Notes under the pieces: model-generated | Seen by the model: the letters and a program-made list of their open reading frames with translations, nothing else | Databases searched by the model: none | Told to the model about the DNA's origin: nothing | NCBI RefSeq assembly: GCF_003097315.1 | Contig: NZ_QDDL01000003.1 | Span: 310,001 to 374,000, forward strand | Direction: 5' to 3' | Length of the DNA: 64,000 nucleotides | Source: Pelagibaculum spongiae | GTDB taxonomy: Bacteria > Pseudomonadota > Gammaproteobacteria > Enterobacterales > Pelagibaculaceae | Program-made: the position numbers and the translations under genes | Shown here: one piece after another, positions 35,707-44,578 of the stretch | Position numbering within the stretch: position 1 is the first letter of the stretch | Layout of the letters: every line of letters begins with the position of its first letter

Positions 35707-36879
35707 TCACACCGAGGTCGATTCCGAACATTGAGGGTGCTCCGAGCGAACAAAGTGTTCAATTTTATCTGCCTGCATCATTGCGTCTTTATAACCCAGC
35801 GCAATTAACTCTTGGCAATAGCCAGGCTCAAACAGCAAATAGCTTAAAGCAGTAGAACCACTTTTTTTAGTCGCACCCGTTCCTGCCAATAGCATTCTTA
35901 AAGTAAACGGCAACTCTTGGCTATGTCGCGCCGCGACATGATCAATCGCTTCGCTTGGCTCAATCACTAAGGTGTCGACCTTTTTCATAGTTTGATCCGG
36001 CAAAGGTTCACAACCATGGGCGACACCATCAAGTATTTCATTAATATGCTGCACCCGCTCCAAATCCAAACTCAAGCTATCTAGAAAAACACTATCCAGT
36101 ACATGGCCTAGTTGTTCGGCAAAGGTCGGGTAAGATGCTTGGTGTAGTTTTGGTTCTTCAATATTGTGCGGCTTGCTGACACCGACTGCGATCACCTTAT
36201 CGGCTCCTAGGTTTAATGCTGGGCTAAAAGGTGCCAATTGCCGAACTGAGCCATCACAAAAATATTCACGGCGTAATCGAATGGAAGGAAATACAAAGGG
36301 GATAGCTGCTGAAGCCATTAAATGGTCTAGTCCGATATTAGCAAATTCGCCACTGCGTAACGTACGACGCCAGGGCTTGATCGAGCTATGACCTTGAAAA
36401 AATGAAACCGATAATCCTGAGCGATAACCTGAACAGGTAATACTCAAAGCATGCAAATAGCCTTTGGCAATTGAAATATCGATTTGATCAAAATTAACCT
36501 GCTTTTCAAGCAGTTTTCTGAGCGGCGTATTGTCTAATAAGCTATGACCCTGATCTCCCAAGCCACCACCAAATAACGAAGATAAAAACCAGCGCCCACC
36601 ACCAACAATTAAATTCCATGGGTCAGAGCGATAAATATTTTGAACGTGTAAATTAGACCAGAGTTTTTCAAGGTTATTAACTGCAAGCGAAAAATTATCA
36701 GCAGAACTTGCCAGAGAAATCGCATTGATAGCCCCGGCAGATGTTCCACAAACAACAGGAAAAGGGGTTTCCTTCGGCTGGTCAAGAATTCTTGCCAACG
36801 CTTTTAAAACTCCAACTTGATAAGCTGCTCGAGCGCCTCCGCCCGATAAAACTAATCCGGTCTTCCCCTGCTGTTTCAT
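35707..36879 (-). CDS. patatin-like phospholipase
   Basis: About 390 residues from ATG 36879 (GGAGAG ahead; a GTG five codons upstream is in frame). The oxyanion hole LSGGGARAAYQVGVL, the nucleophile GTSAGAINA and the second dyad member in FCDGSVRQLAP (Asp) are all present, so the acyl hydrolase should be active. The bacterial group includes RssA and YlbK-type cytosolic lipases. No signal peptide. It lies 31 bp upstream-facing of the Cys-rich lipoprotein gene on the same strand, perhaps in one operon. Confidence 0.88.
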   Translation of the reverse strand: MKQQGKTGLVLSGGGARAAYQVGVLKALARILDQPKETPFPVVCGTSAGAINAISLASSADNFSLAVNNLEKLWSNLHVQNIYRSDPWNLIVGGGRWFLSSLFGGGLGDQGHSLLDNTPLRKLLEKQVNFDQIDISIAKGYLHALSITCSGYRSGLSVSFFQGHSSIKPWRRTLRSGEFANIGLDHLMASAAIPFVFPSIRLRREYFCDGSVRQLAPFSPALNLGADKVIAVGVSKPHNIEEPKLHQASYPTFAEQLGHVLDSVFLDSLSLDLERVQHINEILDGVAHGCEPLPDQTMKKVDTLVIEPSEAIDHVAARHSQELPFTLRMLLAGTGATKKSGSTALSYLLFEPGYCQELIALGYKDAMMQADKIEHFVRSEHPQCSESTSV

Positions 36880-36909
36880 TATTATTCTCTCCACGGTCAG
36901 AGAGCGGTC

Positions 36910-37296
36910 TTAGCAACCTTCTGTACAGATCCTACGTTGCTGAATTTCGCCCCCGCATTCCTGATAGCAACCACGATAAGTTACTTCACAAATTCCTGCA
37001 TCTACTTGACTACAATCTTTTATTTCAGGTTCTTGACAATCCGCTGGATCTTCCAGTGTGTCAAGGCATAACTGCCACTGGTTTGTTTTAGCTTGCTGCT
37101 GAGTATTGCAGACTTTTTGTTGTACCGCGGAAGAAGCTGAGCATTGCTGTCGGGGAACATCACAAGAAAGTACGCAACTGCGGCCTTGGTTGTCACGAGG
37201 GGGTTCAAGAATATATTGAGTTTTATAAACAGGTACTGACTGGCAACCAAAAAGAAAAACAACTAACAGTATGCAGCTCGAACGAATTAAAAGCAT
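36910..37296 (-). CDS. cysteine-rich outer-membrane-type lipoprotein
   Basis: 128 residues. Signal peptide with lipobox LVVFLFGC (Cys18). The mature part has about 13 further cysteines in spaced pairs (RSCVLSCDVPRQQC, DCQEPEIKDC, GCYQECGGE, RRICTEGC), implying a disulfide-rich small domain in the periplasm. I do not recognise the family. Same strand as and 30 bp before the patatin gene. Confidence 0.7.
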   Translation of the reverse strand: MLLIRSSCILLVVFLFGCQSVPVYKTQYILEPPRDNQGRSCVLSCDVPRQQCSASSAVQQKVCNTQQQAKTNQWQLCLDTLEDPADCQEPEIKDCSQVDAGICEVTYRGCYQECGGEIQQRRICTEGC

Positions 37297-37345
37297 TGTG
37301 CCTCCGGCCTTATTTATTTCTAGCTATGAAATAACATATAGGACT

Positions 37346-37377
37346 ACGGATTTGCGGATATAATTCCGCAAATCCGT
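37346..37377. repeat. 13-bp perfect inverted repeat downstream of the ilv operon
   Basis: ACGGATTTGCGGA and TCCGCAAATCCGT flank the loop TATAAT. A second hairpin (AACAGGC...GCCTGTT, 37388-37414) lies between it and the ilv stop. The second hairpin is a likely terminator for ilvBN; the first could stop readthrough into the lipoprotein gene or be its promoter region. Confidence 0.7.
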
Positions 37378-37422
37378 GACACAGATTAAACAGGCCGCAG
37401 AACTAACAGCCTGTTTTATTTT

Positions 37423-37725
37423 TTAGCCGTTGGCAGCAGCAGAAATTGAAGTCTCATTTTCTTTTGACTCTTCAATCATTTCATCGCGACTAATAAATAC
37501 GTCCTGTAATTCAATGATACGACGTAACTGATTGACCAACTTGCGTGCCTTCTCAGAATCACAATAAACAACAATGGTAAATTGAGAAATGCCCTTGGTT
37601 TCAGATTCTTCTACATGCAGTTTTTCAATGTTGACCCGGTTACGAGAAAACAATGAAGCCATTCGAGCTAATATACCTACCGCATTTTCGGTATAAGCAG
37701 TAATGGTATGGGAATGCAGCAGCAT
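37423..37725 (-). CDS. ilvN: acetolactate synthase, small regulatory subunit
   Basis: About 100 residues from ATG 37725, with AGGAG eight bases before it; another ATG two codons earlier is too close to the RBS. A single ACT domain (HTITAYTENAVGILARMASL, NIEKLHVEESETKG, FTIVVYCDSEKARKLVNQL) binds branched-chain amino acids and mediates feedback control of the large subunit. Length matches the short IlvN/IlvM type (about 96) rather than IlvH (163). It lies 16 bp after the large-subunit stop. Confidence 0.9.
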   Translation of the reverse strand: MLLHSHTITAYTENAVGILARMASLFSRNRVNIEKLHVEESETKGISQFTIVVYCDSEKARKLVNQLRRIIELQDVFISRDEMIEESKENETSISAAANG

Positions 37726-37741
37726 ATTCATATCTCCTAAA

Positions 37742-39436
37742 TTAATCCAGGCGTACCTGAGATACCGAATCACCGGTAGCAACCATTGGGAAAACGTTGT
37801 GCATATTCTGAACCACAACTTCTAACAAGCGAGGCCCTGGCGCATCGAGCATTCGTTGAATCGCACCTTCCAGATCTTCTCGATCTTCAACCCGCTCTGC
37901 ATCAACGTAAAAACCCTTACTCAGTGCAACAAAATCCGGGTTTTCCATACCAACAAATGAATAACGCTCATCAAAGAACATTTCCTGCCATTGACGCACC
38001 ATACCCAAATGACTGTTATTGAGAATAACCACTTTCAGTGGCGCACCTTCCTGATGCAAGGTTGCCATTTCCTGCAAATTCATCTGAAAGCCGCCATCAC
38101 CCATTATTGCAATTACTTGCTTGTCTAGACGGCCCATTTGCGCACCAATCGCAGCAGGCAGAGAGAAGCCCATAGTACCCAAGCCACCTGAAGTAATATG
38201 GCTATTTGGATTGCGGTAATTGTAATAACGGGCCGTAACCATTTGGTGCTGACCAACATCGGAAACAACAATCGCATCACCGGAAGTTAAATCAGAAATT
38301 TTGCGAACCGCTTCACCCATATGTAATGGGCCTTTGGTTGGGAAAATATCGTTTTTGATGACTTTCTTATATTCAATTTCATCGCAACGACGATATTCAG
38401 CGATCCATTCAGGATGCTTTTGCTCGTTAACTAATGGCAGCAATGCATCCAGTGCAACACCGGCATCAGCAACAATCGATGCAGTATTAAGCACATTTTT
38501 GTTCATTTCCGATGGGTCAATATCGATATGAATAAATTTGGCCTTGCTACCATATTGATCCAGGCGACCGGTGATTCGGTCATCAAAGCGCATACCTATC
38601 GCGATGATCACATCGGCTTCATTGGTTAGCAGGTTGGCACCATAATTACCGTGCATACCTGGCATGCCAACATATAATTCATGGTCTGGTGCCATGGCCG
38701 ATAAGCCTAGCAAGGTACATGCCGTTGGAATACCAGATTTGTCTGCTAATTCAACTGCTTGCTTTTCGGCCTGAGAAATCAGAACACCATGGCCTAATAA
38801 CATAAATGGCTTTTTAGCGTTGTTTAGCAATTCAGCGGCTAATTCAAGCTGGCTAAGATCTTGATATTTGTGTGGGTATAGCTTGCTGGTATCAATGGTT
38901 TCAATATGGTGTTGATAGCTGAAGTCCATTTCTGATATTTGAGCATCTTTAGTGATATCAACTAATACCGGGCCTGGTCGGCCATCTTGTGCAATATGAA
39001 ATGCCTTGGCCAATACCGCAGGAATTTCAGCTGGATCAGAAACCTGAGTACACCACTTGGTGGCAGGAATACTCATGCCCATGATGTCTGATTCCTGAAA
39101 TGCATCTGTCCCCAAAAGATGCGAAGCAACCTGGCCGGTAATACAAACAATCGGCGTTGAATCCATGGTGGCATCCATCATCGCCGTGACTAAATTAGTA
39201 GAACCTGGGCCTGAGGTCGCCAGTGCAACACCGACTTTTCCGGTTGCTCGCGCATAACCTTGAGCAGCATGGCCCGCGCCTTGTTCATGTCGAACCAACA
39301 CATGCTTTAGCCGGTCACGAACATCATATAGCGCATCGTAGGTTGGCATAATGGCGCCGCCGGGATATCCGAAGATAATCTCAACGCCTTCACTGATCAG
39401 CGATTCACAAATCGCATGGGCACCTGTCATTTTCAT
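37742..39436 (-). CDS. ilvB: acetolactate synthase, large catalytic subunit
   Basis: 564 residues. A thiamine diphosphate enzyme that condenses two pyruvates (or pyruvate and 2-ketobutyrate) at the entry to valine, leucine and isoleucine synthesis. Landmarks: GYPGGAIMPTYDAL, the catalytic Glu in LVRHEQGAGHAAQGYARATG, SGPGSTNLVTAMMDA, FAD-region ITGRLDQYGSKAKFIHID, and the TPP/Mg motif IMGDGGFQMN...NNSHLGMVRQWQ. The upstream leader shows transcription attenuation. Whether it should be called IlvB, IlvG or IlvI cannot be settled by eye; the short small subunit supports IlvBN/GM. Confidence 0.95.
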   Translation of the reverse strand: MKMTGAHAICESLISEGVEIIFGYPGGAIMPTYDALYDVRDRLKHVLVRHEQGAGHAAQGYARATGKVGVALATSGPGSTNLVTAMMDATMDSTPIVCITGQVASHLLGTDAFQESDIMGMSIPATKWCTQVSDPAEIPAVLAKAFHIAQDGRPGPVLVDITKDAQISEMDFSYQHHIETIDTSKLYPHKYQDLSQLELAAELLNNAKKPFMLLGHGVLISQAEKQAVELADKSGIPTACTLLGLSAMAPDHELYVGMPGMHGNYGANLLTNEADVIIAIGMRFDDRITGRLDQYGSKAKFIHIDIDPSEMNKNVLNTASIVADAGVALDALLPLVNEQKHPEWIAEYRRCDEIEYKKVIKNDIFPTKGPLHMGEAVRKISDLTSGDAIVVSDVGQHQMVTARYYNYRNPNSHITSGGLGTMGFSLPAAIGAQMGRLDKQVIAIMGDGGFQMNLQEMATLHQEGAPLKVVILNNSHLGMVRQWQEMFFDERYSFVGMENPDFVALSKGFYVDAERVEDREDLEGAIQRMLDAPGPRLLEVVVQNMHNVFPMVATGDSVSQVRLD

Positions 39437-39515
39437 TTATTGAACACCCTTCTTAATTTGTTCGTTTTGCCAGCATTTTATCTGAATTATTAGGTTGTGC
39501 ACTTGGTAAATTGCA

Positions 39516-39555
39516 TAAAAAAACCCGCCGGCCTGGTTGGGCGAGCGGGTTTTTC
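39516..39555 (-). terminator. ilv attenuator terminator
   Basis: Stem AAACCCGCTCGCC / GGCCGGCGGGTTT with a T7 tract lies between the leader peptide and ilvB. Its 5' arm contains CCGCTCGCC (complement of 39540-39548), which can instead pair perfectly with GGCGAGCGG in the leader (complement of 39586-39594) to form an antiterminator. Confidence 0.9.
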
Positions 39556-39568
39556 TGAACTTTTTGCC

Positions 39569-39655
39569 TTAGCAATAGCAGATAGCCGCTCGCCTATCCG
39601 GTAGGACGACCACGACTATTAAGACGCTAATAAGGAAAGTTACAAATCTATTCAT
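39569..39655 (-). CDS. ilv leader peptide (attenuation)
   Basis: 28 codons starting MNRFVTFLISVLIVVVVLPD and ending in ...ICYC-stop. Ten of the first 18 codons are Val, Leu or Ile, with a VLIVVVVL run. Ribosome stalling at these codons would leave GGCGAGCGG free to pair with the terminator 5' arm, allowing readthrough into ilvB; fast translation to the stop covers it and the terminator forms. No Shine-Dalgarno is visible and the ATG lies a few bases after the predicted transcription start, so translation may be leaderless. Confidence 0.85.
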   Translation of the reverse strand: MNRFVTFLISVLIVVVVLPDRRAAICYC

Positions 39656-39664
39656 GTCGACCAG

Positions 39665-39691
39665 ACTATAAGCTGCTCTATAGCCTGTCAA
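39665..39691 (-). promoter_or_regulatory. probable ilv promoter
   Basis: On the minus strand a perfect TTGACA (39686-39691) is followed 15 bp later by TATAGT (39665-39670), or 17 bp later by TAGTCT. Transcription would start at about 39657, right at the leader peptide. Confidence 0.6.
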
Positions 39692-39826
39692 GCTAGCTTT
39701 GGTTGATTGACCATTGAATTCTTATATAACCAAATCAAAGGCATATTTATAACTTGTCCTCAACTGACCATCTATAGCCCAGTCTGCTAGAATTCAGGCT
39801 ACTTTTTACCAGCCAGATTCTTATCA

Positions 39827-41638
39827 ATGCAGCACGGCGATCTCCATTGGAAAAATAGTCAAGGTCCATCTTCATCTCAGTTCGGTGAGGTTTACTACCA
39901 CAGTAAAAACGGACTCAAAGACCATCGCGCAATGTTCCTCCAAGGCAACCAGTTACCCAAGCGCTGGCACGGTCAGAATTTTGTGATTGGCGAAACGGGC
40001 TTTGGGGCTGGATTAAATTTTCTAAGTAGCTGGCTTGAATGGAAAAGAAATCGCCAAAATAGCGAACGCTTGCATTATATTTCGGCGGAACAATTTCCAC
40101 TGAGTCGAGCCGACCTTCAAGCGGCACTCGCCCCTTGGTCAGAATTAGCACCCTTTACCAAGCAACTGCTAAAGCAATGGCCAAGAGCCTGGGCTGGCTT
40201 TCATCGAATGCATTTTGAAGATGGGATAACACTCGATCTACTCTTAGGCGATGCCAGCGAGATGTGGCAGAACATGAACGCCAGCGTCGATGCTTGGTAT
40301 CTCGATGGATTCTCTCCAAACAAAAATCCACAAATTTGGCAAGGCGAACTCTTTCAAGCGATTGCCAACTGTTCCCATCAGCAAACGACTCTAGCCAGCT
40401 CTCATTTCACTTCATCTATTTGCCATCAGCTAGCTGAAATCGGTTTTGCAGCAAAGCAGGGAACCGCTGCTGGACAGTTTTGCAAAACGACCAATAGCGA
40501 CATTGCCGAAGTAGCTGCAAACTCACTTACAGAACAACCCGTCGAACAACCAATCATTGTTGTAGGCGCTGGTTTAGCTGGCTGTCACCTTGCTAGGCGC
40601 TTAGCCGAACATGGCCAGCGAGTTATTTTGTTAGAGCAAAACTCGCAAGTCGCTTTAGGTGCTTCTGGTAACCCGGCCGGTCTACTCAAGCCTTTGCTAC
40701 ATTTGCAGCCAAGCAAGCGAGAAATCTTTCATAATATTGGCTACTTCTATTCATTGCGCCGAATTGAACAACTGAGTCAGACTTCTGATCAACCAATATG
40801 GAACCCTTGCGGCATTGTCGAGCAACCTGGAAAGCATAGTGATAATCGACTGGCCAGCATGCTGCAAAAAAGACCTGCGCTAAATCTAGTCGCTCAATTG
40901 ATACCGGCAACAGCCAATCAAACTAACGCTCAAGCATCGAGTTTAATCATCGACCAAGCAGGTATTTGCGCACCGGCTAAAATCTGCCATTTACTAATTG
41001 ATCACCCGTCTATTGAGTTAAAAACTGGTGTTAACGTTGCGCATCTTGAGCAGCACAATCAGTTCTGGAAATTATTTGATCAGCAGCGGCTATTGGTTGG
41101 ACAAGCAAATAACGTGATTTTTTGTCCAGGTCATTTGCATCAGTTACCCGAGCAATTCGATGGTTTATTAACGCGCCCACTGCAAGGCCAAGTTAGTCAA
41201 ATTAAATCTAATAAAACAATTTCTCACCCAGCCATTTGTGGCAAAAGCTACATTGCAAAAATCCCCGGCACCAGCGACCAATATTGTATTGGCGCAACAT
41301 TCAATCGCGGTGAATTAAATACTGAGGTGGATTCACAGCAAGATCAGCAAAACATTGCAGCTTTGCAACAATTACTGCCAGAAGAGTATGATCAATTGAA
41401 GCCTGAATTAATCTCCGCAACTTCAGGAATTCGTGCCACCGTCCCAGATTACACACCGATTGCTGGCGCGCTAAAACCTGGCCTATGGATCAACACTGGT
41501 CATGGTGCACGGGGCTTGGTAACCGCGCCGCTGGTGGCAGAAATTTTAACCAGTCAGTTGTGCAACTTGCCTTATCCTAACGATTTGTCATCCTTCATTG
41601 ATCCAAGTCGCAAAGCAGCACGGGTAAAGCGTGATTAG
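39827..41638 (+). CDS. mnmC: bifunctional tRNA wobble-uridine modification enzyme MnmC
   Basis: 603 residues, slightly shorter than E. coli MnmC (668). The N-terminal methyltransferase half (about 1-235) has the SAM-binding FVIGETGFGAGLNFL and YLDGFSPNKNPQIW. The C-terminal FAD-dependent oxidoreductase half starts at IIVVGAGLAGCHLARRLAEH (about 244) and ends with WINTGHGARGLVTAPL. MnmC removes the carboxymethyl group from cmnm5(s2)U34 and methylates the product to mnm5(s2)U in tRNAs. It lies divergent from the ilv leader, 171 bp apart. Confidence 0.95.
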   Translation: MQHGDLHWKNSQGPSSSQFGEVYYHSKNGLKDHRAMFLQGNQLPKRWHGQNFVIGETGFGAGLNFLSSWLEWKRNRQNSERLHYISAEQFPLSRADLQAALAPWSELAPFTKQLLKQWPRAWAGFHRMHFEDGITLDLLLGDASEMWQNMNASVDAWYLDGFSPNKNPQIWQGELFQAIANCSHQQTTLASSHFTSSICHQLAEIGFAAKQGTAAGQFCKTTNSDIAEVAANSLTEQPVEQPIIVVGAGLAGCHLARRLAEHGQRVILLEQNSQVALGASGNPAGLLKPLLHLQPSKREIFHNIGYFYSLRRIEQLSQTSDQPIWNPCGIVEQPGKHSDNRLASMLQKRPALNLVAQLIPATANQTNAQASSLIIDQAGICAPAKICHLLIDHPSIELKTGVNVAHLEQHNQFWKLFDQQRLLVGQANNVIFCPGHLHQLPEQFDGLLTRPLQGQVSQIKSNKTISHPAICGKSYIAKIPGTSDQYCIGATFNRGELNTEVDSQQDQQNIAALQQLLPEEYDQLKPELISATSGIRATVPDYTPIAGALKPGLWINTGHGARGLVTAPLVAEILTSQLCNLPYPNDLSSFIDPSRKAARVKRD

Positions 41639-41708
41639 TTTATCGGGAATTAAACAAATATCGGCATAATATTGCTGATATTTGCAAATAGCAAAACAAG
41701 GAGCAGTT

Positions 41709-42935
41709 ATGAAAAAATTGGTATTACTAGGCTCTCTTTGCCTGTCTTTATCGGCTCAGGCCTATCCGTTAATCCACAAACCAGGAGCTCTGCTGACTCA
41801 AGGCGGCGCGTCCACGCCAGATAATATTCTGACTGCTTCTATTTATAACCCAGCTTCTGCCAGTATTATGCTAACGCCTGAAAACAGTTTCAGAATGGCT
41901 ATTTGGGGTTCCGCAGGCTTTCAAACTGAAGTCGGTCAAATTGATAACTTTGAAGATGATCTAGATGATGTGCTTGATGGGTTGGATTCATCAGATCCGG
42001 CAGTTGTTGCTAAGCTAGATTCAACGATCACTCGTTTAGCCAAAGATGGCTATATCAATATGAGTTTTGGTTCTTCAATACCATTGTTGCCTGTTGTGGT
42101 AAAAAACGATTTGCTAGATGGCGTTTTGGTATTTGATATTTCCTTTGACAGCGGCGCACATTTATCGGTAATTGACGATGACAACACCGTCGGCAATAAC
42201 CCAAGCAACATTTTAACTGAAGATGCCGCTGCTTATTTAGTTGGTGCCTTACACACCCGAGCAACGTTTGGTTATAGCCGTACTTTATTCGATTTTAAAT
42301 CCAGCGAACTTTACGGTGGTTTGCGTGCTAACATTCACAATTTACAATTAAGTCGTCAGCTAATTGCACTCCGCGATATGGATTCGGTGGGTGACATTTT
42401 AGACAATGCCGATGAAAACCTAGAGAGCAATACTAAGCCCTCTTTTGACTTAGGCCTACTTTGGAAAACCGAAGGCCTGACATTGGGCGCGACTATTTAC
42501 AATATCAACGAACCAAAATTTGAATTTGGTACACTAAATTATAGCGATACAGCTGTATTAACAGCCGCACCAACGTCTAGTGAATACACATTAGATCGTT
42601 CATTTTCGGTTGAAGCATCATTTGAGTCCGTCGATCACAGCTTTACTTTGACTTCTTATATGGATGTCACCGACCACACCACCATCTTTGGACAAGAGCA
42701 GCAATTATTACAGTTTGCCGCCATGTACCGTCCGCAAACAGCTTGGTTACCTAACGTTCGGCTGGGCGCAGAAAAAGATTTGGAAGGCGAAAAGCTGACT
42801 ACTATCGGTGTCGGTGCAACTTGGTTTGGTGGATTTACCGCGGATATGGCCTTTGCTTTAGATACTGTAGAAATCGACGACAGCTCTCTGCCAAGAAAAT
42901 TTGCATTTAATATTGGTTATTCTGCACCGCTTTAA
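41709..42935 (+). CDS. TraF-like outer-membrane beta-barrel protein
   Basis: About 408 residues from ATG 41709, with AAGGAG eight bases before it (an ATG-like codon nine codons upstream lacks an RBS). Signal peptide MKKLVLLGSLCLSLSAQA. The mature start YPLIHKPGALLTQGGASTPD and YNPASASIML resemble the TraF_2 family, named for plasmid TraF but common as chromosomal outer-membrane proteins with FadL-like beta strands. The C-terminal residues alternate hydrophobic/polar and end in FNIGYSAPL. No conjugation genes are nearby, so a transfer role is unlikely. It follows mnmC by 70 bp and ends at a very long hairpin. Confidence 0.75.
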   Translation: MKKLVLLGSLCLSLSAQAYPLIHKPGALLTQGGASTPDNILTASIYNPASASIMLTPENSFRMAIWGSAGFQTEVGQIDNFEDDLDDVLDGLDSSDPAVVAKLDSTITRLAKDGYINMSFGSSIPLLPVVVKNDLLDGVLVFDISFDSGAHLSVIDDDNTVGNNPSNILTEDAAAYLVGALHTRATFGYSRTLFDFKSSELYGGLRANIHNLQLSRQLIALRDMDSVGDILDNADENLESNTKPSFDLGLLWKTEGLTLGATIYNINEPKFEFGTLNYSDTAVLTAAPTSSEYTLDRSFSVEASFESVDHSFTLTSYMDVTDHTTIFGQEQQLLQFAAMYRPQTAWLPNVRLGAEKDLEGEKLTTIGVGATWFGGFTADMAFALDTVEIDDSSLPRKFAFNIGYSAPL

Positions 42936-42939
42936 CACA

Positions 42940-42989
42940 CATCAAAATAAGAACTAACATTTCAATGTTAGTTCTTATTTTGATGTTTT
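42940..42989 (+). terminator. unusually long perfect hairpin terminator
   Basis: A 21-bp perfect stem (42940-42960 with 42965-42985) and TTCA loop, followed by TTTTC. The stem is mostly A/T with AGAACTAACAT in the inner arm. It ends the TraF-like gene. Confidence 0.8.
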
Positions 42990-43450
42990 CTCTGCTCGAC
43001 ACCCTACTGAAACCCTAATAATATTTAGTGTCACAACCCGCCTACTGTTACCATCAAAGCAGCAGTCAGCAGCTGAACTATCTACTAAACCCTCCGCTAC
43101 AATTATCTTTACAGCTGAAGACCAATAGATCGTATATTTATTTTCAATATTATTATTTGAAAAACTTAGTAAAACAACCAATACATCTTCACATAATAAT
43201 TAACAATTAACAAAAAACGATCACTTGTCACAATCAGGTTTTTTATATCCACCCGCTTATATTGAGCACAATCTATCTAAACAATCGCTAAAACAGACTA
43301 TATGTTATAAAAAACCATTCCTTTTCCAAAAAACGCCATTCAATCGTCAACTATGTAAAATAACAAAAAACACATTTACAATCGACAGTTCTAATATTTG
43401 CAAACCGCTTGCAATATTTAACTTTATAAACTGACGGGTTACCACTTAAT
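42990..43450. other. 461-bp AT-rich intergenic region
   Basis: No coding frame, hairpin or RNA gene recognised. It should hold the promoter of the lipoprotein gene at 43451. Confidence 0.5.
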
Positions 43451-44578
43451 ATGCTTAAAATAAAAGCCATGCGGGCTGCATCACTATTGCTATCTGCAGG
43501 ACTACTTGCATCTTGCGGCACTAATTCATTCGAATCAGAAGCCTTAGCAATAGATAGAGTCAACCTCCCCGATAGCTCTAGCATTGATCCTTTTTTATAT
43601 GACGTGTTTAGCACTCCGTTATTTCACAACGGTATATTTTATTTACCGAATGATGCAGAAAACGTTGTTTTTGGCTTTAATGGTATCCCGACAGAAAACA
43701 ACCCGACACCTAGTTTCGTACTAGATAATACCGAACTTTCCAGCGTGCAAACTATTCGTAATAATAGTTCGCAATTTTTCCTTACTAGTCGTAGTTCTAA
43801 TAATCGGGATATTATTGTATATAACGCTAAACTAACGATCGACAATTTATCGCCAGAATATTATAGCCTGACTATTCCTTCCTGCAGCAATGGTACTCAA
43901 CGTTTCGTTGGAGACATTTCTGTAACTGAAGACCACTTGTTAGCTGCAGACCAGAATAGCAATCGCATCATCATTTGGAATTTGCCTATCACTCAAAATC
44001 AACAACCTGCAAACATGGTATTGGGGCAATCTAATTTAAATAATTGCCAAGAAAACGATGACGACCAAAATGATATCGCTGACAGTACACCGTCACAGAG
44101 AACACTAAGTAACCCGACAAGTGTTTGGAGCGATGGCAATCGTATTGCTGTTCTCGACTCAAACAATAACAGAGCATTAATATGGAATAGCTTTCCAGTT
44201 TCTAGCTTTCAGCCTGCAGATCTTGTATTAGGACAGAGTAATTTTACTAATAGCGCTGCCAATGATGCCGATCAGGATGGCATCTCAGATCTCACGACTA
44301 ATTTAAGTACATTCAATATAAATAAACACAATGTCGCTCATTCATCGAGGCTACATTCCGACGGCAGCCAACTGTGTTTAACAGATAGATTCAACAATCG
44401 AGTATTACTGTGGGAGCAATTCCCAACTAACATTATGCAAACAGCTGACATTGAGATAACTCAATCCAGAATCCCTTTTTCAGGACCTGTCGCATGTAGC
44501 TTTGTTGAAAACAAACTTATAATAAATGATCTTGGCAATGAACGATGGTTAATATTTGATATCACTAGTCAACAGTAG
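43451..44578 (+). CDS. beta-propeller-like lipoprotein, paralogue 1
   Basis: 375 residues. Signal peptide with lipobox LLASCGTN (Cys22). The remainder has at least three NHL-like blade repeats of the form N-R-x-x-x-W-x-x-x-P...P-A-(D/N)-x-V-L-G-Q: NRIIIWNLPITQNQQPANMV, NRALIWNSFPVSSFQPADLV and NRVLLWEQFPTN. The second blade is preceded by a DADQDGISD calcium-type motif. It is about 50% similar by eye to the gene at 45289-46410, so they arose by tandem duplication. Function unknown; NHL-type propellers usually bind ligands or proteins. Confidence 0.75.
   Translation: MLKIKAMRAASLLLSAGLLASCGTNSFESEALAIDRVNLPDSSSIDPFLYDVFSTPLFHNGIFYLPNDAENVVFGFNGIPTENNPTPSFVLDNTELSSVQTIRNNSSQFFLTSRSSNNRDIIVYNAKLTIDNLSPEYYSLTIPSCSNGTQRFVGDISVTEDHLLAADQNSNRIIIWNLPITQNQQPANMVLGQSNLNNCQENDDDQNDIADSTPSQRTLSNPTSVWSDGNRIAVLDSNNNRALIWNSFPVSSFQPADLVLGQSNFTNSAANDADQDGISDLTTNLSTFNINKHNVAHSSRLHSDGSQLCLTDRFNNRVLLWEQFPTNIMQTADIEITQSRIPFSGPVACSFVENKLIINDLGNERWLIFDITSQQ

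Noticed and set aside
41682-42935. Conjugation operon (TraF name)
   Set aside because: Only a single TraF_2-like outer-membrane protein; no other transfer genes, relaxase or pilus proteins are present.
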